Origin: Torreya grandis
Lineage: Eukaryota; Streptophyta; Pinopsida; Cupressales; Taxaceae
Direction: 5' to 3'
Assembly: GCA_037957365.1 (NCBI GenBank)
Contig: JARHVA010001175.1
Span: forward strand, 3,274,001 to 3,338,000
Length of the DNA: 64,000 bases
Positions 13,161 to 31,332 of this stretch are shown piece after piece; within the stretch, counting starts at the first letter, position 1; each line of letters begins with the position of its first letter. Made by a program: the position numbers and the translations under genes. The notes beneath the pieces are model-generated. The model had not been told where the DNA came from, searched no databases, and saw nothing but the letters and a program-made list of their open reading frames with translations.

Positions 13161-16100
13161 ACACCAAGTGGTTGATTTGAATAGATAAGACTGATAGGTT
13201 GGGCCTAGCCCTACTATGTCAAGTCATAAAAAGTAATCAATGATACCATCAGTAATTAGAATCACTTGGAAAATATGAATACATCTCAGATGCCATGAGG
13301 GCCAAATCTAGGCATTTGCACAATGCACTCTCTACATTTATTAGCTCACATGAGTGAAATTCGTGATCTTTGATACCTAGATAGGTCCCATCACCTCCAA
13401 CCAATCTAATTAAGGCCTATTCACAAATATCATAGATACATATAATCCAAAAATGTTTAAAGATTGACATCGATCCCATCAACTCATGTCTAGTAGATAA
13501 TTCACATGATGTGAGCCTCTGACTTGTCATTATTGTATGGAAAATGTCATGTAGAGCCTTTTAAGGTCCCATCTAAATTGAGAAAGTACCATTATCAATT
13601 TTATATGTTTGTATTAAAATTATTTATATCCCTCTACATTGAATTACCTCTAGATCCCAAAGCACATTCATATTAAGTCCTACACGTAGAAGAGAACACT
13701 TTCAATAATGGAATCCTCAACCTCAAATCCCAAGCTAGAGCAATATTTCTAACATACTACTTTCTTGCAGTCCAAATCATAAGGTTTAAGCTCATTAAAA
13801 TGAAATATGAACAAGATGATTAAAGATATACAAAATATATAATCTTGAAACCTTTGGTGTGGGGGTACACACTAGTATTCAATTCTAATCAACCATCTAT
13901 ATGAGGTGAGTAACATCCTCCACATGAACAATTAGTGGGTCCTTTTGCTCAACATCATTCTTGATGGGAAGTAGGTCTTAGATCTAGGGGACATTGTCGC
14001 ATTTAATGTATCCTAAAAACTCTCAATATCATTTGATCTGGGGTAACTTATACATATGTCATATTTAGTGAATGTTAGGTCTATGCCACCCTATATGTCT
14101 AAAGCATAGCCATCCATTAATGGTTTCAAACAAGGTCCTTAGTGCATTTAGATATTTTATAAGCTATACATTCATCATTATAGGCATAAAATCAAGGATA
14201 CATGTGACCATTTCAAGTTTATTGATTTTAAAACCATATCTTATACAAAACAAAATGCGTAGCCAAAGACATAAATATCAAAATATAATAAAAATGTGTA
14301 CCCAAAGATTAAATTTGGCTTTTTGGTTTCATTAAAAAATAATTTGTATGTGTTAAAAAACACATATGTTTTATATATTACATTATATAATGCATATATT
14401 ATATAATTTATACACACTATTTTAATTTGAATTCAAAACTAAGCCTTTAGGTTTAGAAATGGATTGGATTTATGAGCCAAAGGCTTGTGACTGTGCATCT
14501 ATAGTTGAGACTAAGAGTTTTGATAGAAAACAAAAAATTTCAACTTCAAAAAATTATTACCTTCATGACAATCATGTTGTCCTCTTTCCAAATATATGAT
14601 TTTTATAATTTTTGGGCTATTGTCAAGGTTCAAACTATATTTATTTCTAGCTACACCTTTTTTAGGCCACTACTGCCACACATATACATGCCTATTAATG
14701 TTCATGTAAGTTTATTTTACTGATCCAAGTGAAAAAAAATTATATGGTGAAAATTTAGGCTTAATTCTACACACATTCAAAAAAATCAATTTTCATTTTT
14801 TTGAGGTAGTTAGGGGGGCCACATGGCTGGCTATCCATTTTTTTGTCATTTTTCATGATCTACTTAATTTAAAAATTAATAAAAAAATATTCATTGAAAA
14901 AATATTTAAAAAAAATCTTAACACACTAGAAGATCTTATCTAAATATTCACCAAAGGGTTTCAAACAATATTTAACGATGCTAAAAAAATGGTGGGCCAC
15001 ATGGCCATCTATTTACTATGTTTTCTTTAAAAAAATAGGCCATATTTAAATTTTAGATGTTTGACCTAATTATACTCAACCATTTTTCAAAAAAAAAAGT
15101 TTTTTGGAAACTAGACTCAAAATGATGCAATTCATGTTTTTATACCATCTTTAAATTTTGAGTGTAGCCATCTCAAATTATCTATAAAAGTTCAAATTTA
15201 TGAAATTTCATAAAAATCATGTCCATTAGTAGGCCCTTTTTTGTCCCCCAATTTTGTGCACTTACTCTCTATACAATTTAGGGATGTTAGCTAACACATA
15301 ATGATGTCATACCCAAAAATTTCATCTCAAACACCCAAAAAATCAAATAATTATTTTTAAATACTATAGAAAGCACACTACCACTATTATGTATAGATTA
15401 AGTTACACAAATATAGAATTCAAAACTCAATAAGGTAAAATTACTCAACATCACTTATAATTCAAGACCCAACCAACTATGCTTCACTCTACCATGCAAT
15501 CTAAAATGTATAAGAGTCTAAACTCAAGTGAGAACTTGTTGAGTTATTAGTGATTCAAGTATTAGTCATTTGTAGATACCCATTCTAAATATAGGGTCAC
15601 ATCAAGGAGGAAGTAAGACCCTAGATAAAATATGAAACACATAAGATACATTTGACATAGTGTGAAACCTAAACTATGTGAAAGCATGTGCAATCACTTA
15701 AGACTATATAGGTTTTAGCCCTCTTTACAAATCTACCATGACCCTAAAACCAAGCCGATAGTAACATTTAGAGGTGAAACTTCATAATTATGGGAGGAAT
15801 GTATATTATCACTAGTAACATTCACAAAAATAATATAAAAATAAATAAATATGAACACAGGAATAGACTGAGCCAAATCTATAGTTAAATGGACAAAAAT
15901 ACTCTTAAGGATAAAAAGGTTCAATATAACTAAAAAGGCTACCAATGATGCTAGAATTAAATATGAAAACAAATATTTATACTTATATAAATTAATGGAT
16001 CAATTATGTGTATTGAATATATCACAATAGAAGAGTTGTTTCAGATCAAATATGAATGAAAATAAAAATATTACCATTCAAAACATCACTTGATAATAAT

Positions 16101-18294
16101 TTTGTCATTCCTAGAAAAATAGTGACAAATAGGGTACAAGGAAGACTTGATAAAAATATAAAATGATGTAATAATTTGAATATGAAGGATCATAGGAGAA
16201 TATGAAACTCAAATGAATAAGTTATAACTATCAATTTTTGGGAATACCACACTAAACAATTTATTTGATAAGGTTTCTAGAGTGACTCTATTGTCCAAAT
16301 TAGAAACAACAAAATTTTTATGTGCAAAAACCTATAATATAAGATGGAAAATAAGGCTCTAAAAGGGATTAAATTATTTTGGTAGCACATATCAATTTGG
16401 ATGTCCATAAATAATTGGTACCAAACTTTATTTTTGGTTTAAGTGAAATTTTGATATTTTTAAAGAGTGGATTTCAAGATGGAATAATAAAATTTAGAAA
16501 AAATGAAAATTACTTAAATACTTTACTAATTTTGAATTTTTGAGCCTGATAAAATTCCCAGATGGTAGATCTGAGGTAGATTAATACCATTAACTTAAAC
16601 ACTCCCCTTTATCGGTATGCAATCAGACTAATTTCTCCAAATATAAAAAGGCACGCAAGGGCATAACTCTAAAGTTGAATTAATTTGAACTAATTTAATT
16701 ACCCATAAAAATTATTCTCATTCCATATAATTTCTAGGAGGATTTTCCTAATATTTCCTTTGCAAGGTTAATTCCTTACATTGAATTATAATTCCTATCT
16801 TCATTCACTATAACAAGTCTAGATAAAATTACATAACTTTACACATTTTTATTTTTATTATTCATATAAAAATTAATATTTATATTTATATATATATATA
16901 TATTTGGAGACAAACAACTTGATTTAGTTTTAGTTTTTATTTGACAATCCTTATGAAGAGTTTAGTCTCTACACTAAATCCTAGTTTAAATAACTCCAAA
17001 AGTGTATCTCTATTTAAAGGATTGAATAGATGAATCAACTCAAAAAAGGAAAGTAAACAAAAAAGGATTCATCTTTTGAAAGACGATAAGCACTAAAAAT
17101 GAGAATATTACAAGTTCATAAATATTTTTACAATGTACACAACTATATACTAAATCAACAATAATAAAATGTATATCAATAATTTTCAATTAGGCCTACA
17201 TCCTTTTCATAAACAGATTACAATTATATTCTCACAAGTATTTTCATAAAAAGGAATATAGTACAACAAATTATTTTCAAAAACAACTACTTAAAACAAC
17301 ACTACAAAATATCCTTGCAATCTAACTGCCCTGAACTCCTCATCCTACATTGTGATAAAGATAACAAGGGATCAGTGTTACATTGAGTAAATGTCTCCTC
17401 CCTCTTAAATATTTTTTATTTTCCAAAGGTAATAAGAAAGTTTAAAAAATAATTTATCAAAACAAAAATCCTTGTGAAGACTCTAAGATTATGACACATT
17501 GAGAACAAAAGAATTTATATGCCAACGGATAAAATAAACTAAGCCTGTAAGTTTTCAAGCATCCCAGCATACATCAAATTTATACATTCACTAATATTTT
17601 GATAATGAAAAAATAATACAATTTTTTTACTAACCAACACCCATCTAATTGAATGCCTTACTCCCCTAGATATTATCAACATTAGGCAACATTACATGGA
17701 AGACTATAAATTCATACATCATAATGATTTTTTTTGACTAAGTAGCATTATAGAAGTGTGATTCAAAATGGATATAAATATCCAATAGGAAACTATATGT
17801 GATTATATTTCTCTTCATTAATAATGAAGAATATAATTAGACAATTATCAATCACAATAGGTACAAGTTTATTTTTACTATCGTTTATAAAGAATTGTTT
17901 TCTACAATTAAAAGTCCCAATACCATGAATATACACTTATACCCCATATAATGGCTAATCCATCTTTAAGTGGTATAAAAAAACCCAATTTTATATTCTC
18001 ATGGAAATTTAGTGTATATACACATTAAGATTCTAATAGACATATATGTATATATGCACTTGTATGAATACATACAATTTTAAACTAATTTACACACACA
18101 CACACATATATAACCCATACAAAATTCTTTTATGATAATATTATAAGAGTATAATTATAAAAATATATATTCATATATCTATAATCATATCCAAATATAT
18201 AATTTTGAATGTATACATATATGTATATATTTATTTATTTATATTCAAGTCAAATATATCTCTTCACATATATATATTTATGTATATACATAAT
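13161..18294. other. Non-coding AT-rich stretch, nothing recognised
   Basis: No conserved protein motif or RNA gene was found on either strand. Around 14810-15010 the phrase GGGCCACATGGC occurs twice in similar A/T-rich settings, hinting at an eroded local duplication. 18060-18330 is dense in TATATA/TTTATT text leading into the next tandem duplication. Confidence 0.5.
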
Positions 18295-18629
18295 GATATA
18301 TGAATAAATAAATAAAAATAAAATACAACGAAAGAAATTTATATATAAACATTATTATTTTTATTTTATTTTATTTTATTTAACACTTTTATTTTGTTTT
18401 ATTTATTTTATTTTATTTTTTAATAAAAATCCTTCCCCTTGGCTATCAGTTGGGGATTTAATCCTTAACCATGGCTAAAAGCACAAGAGTTTGGGGTGGG
18501 TCGACTGGCCTAGCCCTTCCCCTTTCTCTTCTATGGAAGGGTGCTGGGGTTGGCCTAGTTGTTGCTGCCTCCCCTTTCTCTTCTATGTATGTATGTACAC
18601 ACACACACACACACATGTATGTATGTATG

Positions 18630-18672
<43 letters not shown>

Positions 18673-18739
18673 GTATATGTATGTATGTATGTATGCATGC
18701 ATATATATATATGTATATATATATATGTATGTATGTATG

Positions 18740-18833
<94 letters not shown>

Positions 18834-18996
18834 TTGTATATATAGGTCTAGATATGTAAATTGAGCAAATAAAACTTGAATATCAATGGAATATATATAT
18901 ATATATATATATATAATTATATATGAATAAATAAATTAAAATAAAATAAAATAAAATAGAAGATATTTATATAAACATTATTATTTTTATTTTATG

Positions 18997-19032
<36 letters not shown>

Positions 19033-19340
19033 TATTTTATTTTATTTAAATCTTTTATTTTATTTTATCTTTTAATAAAAATCCTCCCCCTTGGCTAGCA
19101 GTTGGGGACTTAATCCTTGGCCATGGCCAAAAGCACAAGGGCATGGGGTGGGCCAACTGTCCCAACTCTTCCCCTTTCTCTTCTATGGTAGGGAGTTGGG
19201 GTTGGCTTAGCCGTTGTTGCCTCCCTTAATATATATAGTTTGTATGCATATATGTATGTATGTAGACACACGTGTGCACGCACATGCGCACATGCACACA
19301 CACACACACACACAAAAAACTTTCTTTTATATAATATATA

Positions 19341-19383
<43 letters not shown>

Positions 19384-19437
19384 TGTATATATAGGTTTAG
19401 ATATGTAAACTGAGCAAATAAAACTTGAATATCAATG

Positions 19438-19479
<42 letters not shown>

Positions 19480-19500
19480 CATGAAATTTTATCAGAATAA
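18295..19500. repeat. Tandem duplication of a roughly 600-bp unit
   Basis: Unit A (about 18295-18918) and unit B (about 18919-19500) share, in order: TGAATAAATAAAT; TTTATATAAACATTATTATTT; a G/C-rich block (AATCCT...CCTTGGCTA, then GTTGGGGA) at 18430-18585 and 19080-19228; and a tail with TATATATAGGTCTAGATATG and AACTTGAATATCAATGGAAT at 18835-18890 and 19385-19440. The units differ mainly in their microsatellite content. The G/C-rich block is the most conserved part, but I cannot assign it a coding function. Confidence 0.85.
18581..18831. repeat. Compound microsatellite (TATG)n/(AC)n/(TA)n/(GT)n
   Basis: Blocks of ACAC, TATG, TA and finally about 24 GT units follow each other. Open frames across it (Tyr/Ile/Cys/Val repeats) are products of the simple repeat, not genes. 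Shorter TA blocks lie at about 18890-18915, 19001-19028, 19342-19378 and 19440-19478. Confidence 0.97.
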
Positions 19501-20278
19501 GTATGTTTACCCAACCCAATAGAAGGACAAATGCAAATCAAATTTGGTAGTTTATAGGTAACTATTTACCTAGGGTTATAAAGACAATTTGTAAGATCAT
19601 AAATAGACACAAATAAATTATAATCTTCATCCTAGATTTGGACTTCAAACAACTATTAAACAACTCTCACAATTAATATCTACAAACAAGACCACTAAAA
19701 CTACTTGATTTCTCCATGGTTTACCCTGGTTATTAATTTGGAAAAATATTATTGGATTTAAGGGAGAGGATTCACTTTCCTAAAACAAATAATCTCTCTA
19801 CTTCCACTTAATTCAATATACTCCTCCATTCTCTACTTCACACATCTCTTCCCTTCTCTAAATGTTCAAGCAATATTGATTCAATTGATTTATTTCTATG
19901 CATAAATTTTTATATAGTGAACAAAGAGTTGATGGGTGAAATAATAAATGGTATTAGGTGAGATAAGACCTAACTTCTCCTCCACATTCAAAGACAACCA
20001 AGAAATATTTATTAAAATTTTCCTTCCCTTCTACACCATTTAACCATTACCTTAATATATTAAATTTTGATGGGACCGAAGTGGGGGTAATGGGTGGACA
20101 ATTAATTACTTACATTTATACTATTTATTAATATATAATACTCATGTATATGTATATTATTATTTATTTATTTTATTATCTTATTTTATTTTTAAGTTAG
20201 TCATTATCATTATTACAATATATCTAGGAGAATTTTCAATTACATTGAGCATTATTGATTCATCATCTCATCTCATGA

Positions 20279-20309
<31 letters not shown>

Positions 20310-21974
20310 TTATTATATTATTAGAACACACACACACACACAAAAAATAAAAAATAAAAAAATAAAAAAAAGAAAATAATAATAAAAATAAATAAAAAAA
20401 TAAAAACAATGGAGGTGACAAAACTGGTTCATAAACACGAGGAAAGAGAAAGGGTGTAAAGAAGAGAATCCATGAATTATTTTATATAATAAATTTATAT
20501 AAATTTATTTATATAGACATGAGATTTTCTTTTGGATACCAAGCTAAATATACTAAATTTTTCAATAAGAGAGAGGAAACATAATTAAATTTTATACATC
20601 ACCTAGAATCATCACGTAAGGCAACACAATAATTTATCTCAAGTAAATATTTAGGTTTTGTATAAGGGTATTAAATACTTCCACCCTTATAAAAGCATCA
20701 CCCTTAATGATAAAACCATGATTTGTAATAGAATCATAAATACATCTCCTGTAGTTTCTTTAAATAATGATAGAATTAATAATCCTCAAAATTCCACTAG
20801 TAAAATAATTAAACACACATAATCATTGATGTAAGTCATATTGTCACCTTGTACCCACTGAACAAGACTATTAGGTGCCCACAAAAACATGAATAACCTC
20901 TAAAATGATCAAGTGAGAACAACAATCATTTTGATGCAAGTCATGCTATCATACAAATTTGTTATCTATCAACTGAAACCCTAAAATCCTCTTATATGAA
21001 CATAACCAATTGAGTACCCATCTGATGTATAAATCATTATGATAATATGAAATGATGAGTGTCAATTCATGGTGAAATTATACTATTGAGATAACTCTAT
21101 ATCCATGACCATATTGTTTGGAGAAAAGCTAGATAATATTGAACCATGTTAAATCATAAAGAATAATATTGGCAAAGCTAATGCACAATTTGTAGTGCCA
21201 TAAGAAAAACATGAGTATATGCACCTATCTACTATAGTATCACACCGAATAGGTAGTGCCCATGCAATATCAAAATCCTATGTCAAACCATATAATCCAA
21301 TGCAAAACAATATCATATGCACCCATATTGAGCTAAGTTGAACCATACAACTACATATTGGATCCCAAGATCCAACATCATTAGAATAGAAAAATACAAC
21401 TTGCAAAGTAACTAGGAAATCATTTTAATATATCATGTAAACTAATAATACCTCCCAAAAGAATCATATATCCAAGCAAAGATGACATATATATAAATAA
21501 CCATGTCTAGTAGGTTGAAAAGGATGGTATCATGAACTAGCACAACCAGTTCCCATACCAATCCATTAGCTATATTCCAATCTACTTCTCTTCCCCCATA
21601 CTATGTCAATAGAATAATATTTATACACATTATGAACACATGCAAAACTAACACAAAAACCATCAAAATAAATTTAAAATTCAACTGATCATGTAAGATC
21701 AAAAACAATAAAAATGAGACCAAGTGGTTTCAAATAAAAAAGATACACCCAAAAATATAAACTATAAATTTTAAAAGCCATTTCCATGATTGGTCAATTG
21801 ATTATAATAAAAAAAGACAATAAAAATGGTGATGGTTTCAATTAAAATAAAAAATAACCTCAATCAAATAGAAATAATGATTTTGATAAAACACTAGTGG
21901 AATACATATCACATCATGAACACTATGTGACTTTACAAGCCACCCAAGCGGATTAGTTGGAATAAAATCATCTC
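19501..21974. other. Non-coding AT-rich stretch with a small TA/AC microsatellite
   Basis: A (TA)n block at 20280-20305 is followed by (AC)n at about 20325-20342 and then an A-rich run to 20405. The rest contains no recognisable gene or repeat on either strand. Confidence 0.5.
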
Positions 21975-22170
21975 AATTACCTCCAAATGGTAAGAGGCAT
22001 ATTGATTACCTCCCATAGGTATGAGGCATCCTAATTACCTCTCAAAGGTGTGAGGTATCCTGATTACCTCCTAGAGTATCAAGGCATTACCTCCGATAGG
22101 TATGATGAACATTGTTTATTACCTCTCATATGTAAGATAAATCCCTATAAGTTACCTCCCAGAGGTAATG
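21975..22170. repeat. Minisatellite built on ATTACCTCC..AGGTATGAGGCAT
   Basis: The phrase ATTACCTCC or TTACCTCTC followed by a short AGGTATGAGG-like segment recurs about six times at intervals of roughly 33-40 bases. The C/G-richer unit stands out from the surroundings. Confidence 0.8.
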
Positions 22171-25769
<3,599 letters not shown>

Positions 25770-28500
25770 AGAAAATATTTATGGAATTTAAGGAGGGGTT
25801 CCCAAATTACATCATTTGGCTACATTCCATGCCACTAAACTAGAACCTAGGTGATTTTATGATTGAAAAGCTAATAAGAGAACCTATATATCATAAATCA
25901 AGTTCAATAAGGAGAGAGAATTATACACAGATCTCAAGAATTTTTGATTGAGATATGAAATTATGGCTAATAAATTTCTTCAAAAATAATACATGAAAAA
26001 ATAAATGGATAGGCAAAAAGGGTGCATGTTGAAGCTTGCATATAATAGGACCAGTCTATGAAAGAACATTATAAGGTCCATAAAATTTGAGAGAAAATTT
26101 GTGATGAACCTTTAGTTTGAGAGAGAACTACTTATAAGGTTTAATTTAGAGGAAAATAATATCTCCAAGTTATAAGGTGTGTTTAACAAGATGCTAATTT
26201 ACTAATACTTCATGTGGTTTTGCGCCATGTTGAGATTTTACTTGACAAGGTAAAGAATATTATCCTAGGTGTTGATGGTAGAAACCATTGCCTATACATG
26301 AGATCTTCTAGGAATATAAGAGAGAATATATGGTAGTTTATAATCATATACAAATTTGTAAGGAATCATCATGGTGGTTTTTGATAAGTGTTGGTGTACT
26401 ACCATTATGCAAGTGGTAACCATTTAACCCATTGATGTTGTTGATCAAAGGAAAAAAATGAATATATGATTTGATACATTTATTAACAATTTCAATTTAG
26501 CCATTTATTTTTGGGTGGTAACCTAATCTCATTTTTAGATATGTACCTATGTCCTTGAATATTTATTACTAGAAGTGACTTGTGAAAACTGAGTTTTGAT
26601 TAGATAAAATAGAAGTTGTCACTATATTAAGGTGTAAGGTTTAACTAAGTAATGCTTAAGTGATGTTGGAATCAATGTAAGGATGGTCTAAGGAAAAAAG
26701 AATAACATGTTTATATACACAATCTAACATGACTAGAATAACCAACCTTCCACTTAATTTTGGTAAGCCTTATATAAGATCTATGGAGATGTCTATCCAA
26801 ATGTGTATCAGAGTGGATAGGGGTTAGAGTAAGCTAGGAACTACAACTATCTCTCCCTTCTAACGTTGACATACATCACATTCCTCACAAAATGTATTGA
26901 TATATTATTTCATTCTTGGCCAAAATAAACTATGAAAAATGAGTTAACGAGTTTTTACAAAACCAAAATGACCTATAGAAGGTGAGGCATGTAACTTGTG
27001 AAAAATTTTGTTTCTAAAATTAGATTCAACAATCAAGAAAATATAGCCTTTTTATCATAAGGATAGGTTGACCCAACTGTAGTTGGGTTTAAAAGCTGAA
27101 TCCATAATAAAAATTTGAATGATTTTTTGTGTGTTAATATAGTATTGAAAATATTTTTGGATTCAATGTGTCCATTATTAAACAAGTATGGATAAGGAAA
27201 AAAATGTGTCTATTCTTAATATTGGTAGGATAATTCATCAAGAACTAGATTTCCATTACCCTTATTAAAATTGATATCATAATCTTACCCCATTAATTTG
27301 GAAACCATTTTTTGAAACAAAGAAGAGACTCATTTCTCCAAGAAGTATTTTACTATTTGATGATTAGTTTTGTTACAAAAATTATAACCCACCAGGTATG
27401 GTAACCACTTATTGACAACCTAGAGGTTAACCATTATTTCCTTCTCATATGTTTACTATGACAAATTACACCAACTAGGGGATTTACTAGTAAAGATGAT
27501 GGGACATCCCTATTACATGAGGACAACATCAAGATTGATTACACATGTCAATTTAAATGACAAATTTATTTAAGAAATTTGGCATGTATAAAATAGGTGT
27601 AATACACATAGCCTGCTTGAGTACCCCAAAAGATGGTTAAGTTTGATAGACCATAAAAAGGAGTCCTTTTGATCATGGAAATTAATGAGTTAGTAATTTT
27701 TTCATAATTTATAAAAAATGAGTACCCTGTGAGGCCAAAACATCCATGAAGGATTTGAGTGTCTTATGTTTAGGCTAGCCTGAATATTTTTTAGATTGAC
27801 CTAAACACTAGTTTTTGAGACAATATAGCCTAAGTAATCCATCTCTTTATGACCAAATGATAATTTAGACCCTTTTACATAGAACTAGTGTTTTTTAAGA
27901 ATGTTTAAGGTTCTATCAAGGTGTTCAAGATGTTCTTCCCATATTTTTTATAAATAAGGGATTGATATGAATTTACAAAAAATGTGTCAAAATATTTTAT
28001 TTATCAAATATTAGAAGGTGTAAGGGGAATTGGTAATATTTAAGGGCACAAGAAGGAATTAATAGTGTCCATAATGTATGTGTAAAGCTATTTTTTGAAT
28101 ATATTCATTTTGGAGATTGATCTCATAATTTTTATCTCATAGATCACATTTTTAGAAGAAGTAGGCACCATGACATTCATCAAGAAATTTATGTCTCACT
28201 ATGATAGTAAATTTATCTTTAATAGTGAGATATTTTAGCTAATGAAAATTAATGGAGAGCCACCAAGATTCATTTTTTTTGGAATAGTAAAACTTGGGAG
28301 GAGTATGGGCTTCTGCTTAGATGAATGACTCTTTCTTGAAGGATATCTTAAACCATTTTATTAATTTCATATTTATATAAAAATGATATCAGTATGGCCA
28401 TATGTTTGGGGGTACACTACTTAAAATTATTTGAATAAAAGTATCTTCTAGTTGATTAAAAGGAAATCCTTTTGGTTCCTCAAATACTAATGCATGTTTG
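25770..28500 (-). pseudogene. pol: Decayed Ty3/gypsy chromovirus pol (RT-RNH-INT-chromodomain)
   Basis: Read on the minus strand from high to low coordinates. An RT start region around 28480-28150 includes TIKDKF and a following DECHGA block. The RT thumb and connection are seen only faintly. RNase H lies around 27520-27240, with YLVGYNF and HQIVKYFLEKWVSSLFQKM. The integrase zinc finger lies at 27000-26850 (HFGFVKTR, then FWPRMK and CEECDVCQR). The integrase core runs to about 26100, with GLPKLSGR, VFTSHF, GYHPKING and then IEIVNK, where the catalytic Glu is present. A C-terminal block contains KFYGPYNV. A last trace near 25850-25780 (LVAWN...) resembles a chromodomain end, which points to the chromovirus branch. 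Frameshifts and stops are frequent. Gag and protease, expected above 28500, are not recognisable. No LTRs or target duplication were found, so the element's limits are unknown. Confidence 0.85.
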
Positions 28501-30892
28501 ACTAGAACATTTTATAAGTTAGTAGGATGGTGGAAATTGTATTACCTTAGTTTTGATAAAATACTAAATTGCATTAAGAAGTTTTAATATGTATATAGAT
28601 GTAAAAATATAAATATCACAATGTTAATGATGTATAATAATTAAATATTTTGATTTTTTCAAATTTCTAAATATGGAGAGTTACTATTTTAGGAAAGTAT
28701 TATGGAGAGATATAGCTAGCTTACACATGGATAAAACTTGACTATTTTGATTTATTGATTATATGAATCAGAATAAGAGGTGAATGTGAGAGATCAATAT
28801 CAGATATAGAATCATAAACATAATATAGATAGGATCACTGACAATAAATAAGAACACATTGTGCCCAAGTTTGTTGACCACAGGTTGATTGTGATAGACT
28901 ACAATTAGAATCTGATAGATAGAATAGAAATTTAGAGATGAAAAGTTAGAATCAAAAATAAAAAATATCTATAGACAAGTCCTCTCTAGGTGGATGATGA
29001 TAAGGTGTGCCTAAGTCTATTTATTTTAGACTTGTCTTATCAACTATGATACATAATTGATTATTTCAATGCATGCACATGCATTAGTTAGGGTTGTGGA
29101 TGCATCTTTAAATATGATATAGTTTTAAAATCACCTATAATTATCAAACTTATTTTATTACACATAAACCAAATTAGAATAAAATAGAGTAAAATCAAGT
29201 GAAAGGGCTTAATTTGGACTAACCTTGGTCAATACATATTGAAAGGCCAAGTACTACACTATATTTCCAATACTCTAAAAAGGGATCAAACTCAAATGTA
29301 TTTCTCCAACTAAAATGTGTGTGAGAAATGATAAATGAAAATATATATGCCATTTATCCCATTTTAACCTTGACACAAGTATGAAAATGAAGATTAAACT
29401 TTAAATATTTCTAAAATAAACCTATAAATAGAACATCAAAATATTTGAATAGATTTTGAGAGTGAGGATAACTTTTGTTAATGATTTAAAGGATCCTTGT
29501 ATTTATATATGTGTTAATTTTGAATTTAGGAGTTATTACCATGAAAAAAAATAAGACCAAATAGATAAAAGTAAGAATAAAATGAAATGTGCCTTAAAAT
29601 AATTTTTTAAAATTAAACTTGGACATGTTCACACTAAGTGTACAGGGTCACAATTTTCCATTTTCTAGTTACCTTGGATTTGTCTAGAAGGGAAAAAACT
29701 AATACTAGGGAAAAATATCAAGAAAAAATACCAATATACAAAATTATAAATTAGGATAAAGAAAAACTCAACTACATTTCACCAATAGATGCCTCATTCA
29801 TTATCAATAGTGTATGTGTATAAATTTTCAATAAATGACGTAAAGGATGAGGTTATACCAAATTTGGGTGTATAAATTTTACCCCATTTTTATTATAGTA
29901 TTTAAATTGATAGAGTAAAGGAAATAACTGAAACCTAAGTGTGTGTCTTTTGTTTTGGAATTATGCTTTTTGTGCCAGCTATTTTATAACTAAATCTATA
30001 ATAACACATGTAATATCAGTTCCATATATACAAATATGATAGTATAAATTTTTATATTTCAAAGTTAAATAGAAAGGAAAGATTACACATATATGCATGT
30101 TTCATTATGATACTTTTAGATAAGATTCATGTTATTAAAAGTAGATAAAGGATGCTTATGGTACTTCTCATTTTGTTTCTAGGGAAAAGAGTAGTCCCTT
30201 AAGTAGTGACAAGAAGGTAAAAGTGTCACTATACCCATGACTATATTAACATGGTATTTTAGAGACAATGTGCCCATTGTTGAAGAACTTGGATAAATAA
30301 TTTTATTATGTTGAATTATTTGATGAGGTGAGAGTGAACAAGTCTCAAATTTTAGATATGACTAGTCATGCTCTTGAGATGGAAATATGAATTATACCAA
30401 CTCTCATGAATGGGAATAGTACTCACTTTACTAACCCAAAATGTGAAACCATGTTAGGTTCATTAGAAGTGATGTAAAGGCCATTTATTGTCACTAAACT
30501 CAAATGTATAACACCTTCATAAATTTTAATCACACTACTATAGATAGATCTAGATTCTAGACTTGCATGATTGAAAGGAAATGAATGCTATTCATGCCCC
30601 CCAATCATGTCTGCATTGATCATAGAATTTTATTTAAAATGAATATTGTTATATTGAATTTTAATATATTTATCTTTGAAATTTGAAACTTTAAAATGTT
30701 AAATTTTGTGTTTTTACCACTTTAAATAAACTATCATGTCCTCTCTGAATATGTGTTAATGATATATAATGTTATGCAACTATATATTTAATTATAACTA
30801 TATTTAAAACATGTAGCTTTGATTTTTTAACTATTTTTACACATGTCCATGAATATTAATTTAAGTGCTTATGATTTAAGTCTTTGAAAAGG
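28501..30892. other. Left flank of the giant-LTR element, non-coding
   Basis: This should hold gag and protease of the minus-strand chromovirus, but nothing of them can be read. Before the large insertion it was contiguous with 52465 onward. Confidence 0.4.
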
Positions 30893-30897
30893 GAGTG
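30893..30897. repeat. Target-site duplication, left copy (GAGTG)
   Basis: GAGTG lies directly before the first LTR base (TGTTATGCC) and is repeated exactly after the last base of the 3' LTR at 52460-52464. Five bases is the usual Ty3/gypsy duplication length. Confidence 0.9.
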
Positions 30898-31003
30898 TGT
30901 TATGCCTATTTTCCACAGCCCCTAAAATTTTCAAATTCAATACTTTCTTCCATAGAGATGACCCAGTCAGGAAATTTAAAACTGTGCCGAGGACTTGGTT
31001 AAT

Positions 31004-31119
31004 TAGTAGTACTTGTAGATACATATTTTTTATTATGAAATGATAATAATTAGTTGATTAATTCATATTTATATTTCTAATTAGTTTTGAAAATCATGGT
31101 GGATTAATGAATAAAATAC

Positions 31120-31212
<93 letters not shown>

Positions 31213-31332
31213 CATATTTTATTCATTAATCCACCATGATTTTAAAAACCAATTAGAAATCTAAACATGAATTCATCAACCAATTATTATCATTTGTAAT
31301 AAAAAATATGCATCTAAAAATGCTATTAATAC
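31004..31332. repeat. Inverted repeat, about 115-bp arms around (TA)n
   Basis: Arm 1 is 31004-31118 and arm 2 is 31215-31332. Arm 2 is the reverse complement of arm 1 with roughly 90% identity. The loop is about 90 bp of TA dinucleotides (31120-31209). The 3' LTR has arm 1 (44305-44400) but neither arm 2 nor the TA tract; it has (GT)n(GA)n instead. The inverted copy is therefore specific to the 5' LTR. Confidence 0.9.

Noticed and set aside
18471..18864. Frames of 100-124 codons starting in the G/C-rich block
   Set aside because: Only the first 35-40 codons are complex sequence; the rest is microsatellite. The same block in the second copy (19080-19228) does not keep the frame, so no gene is supported.
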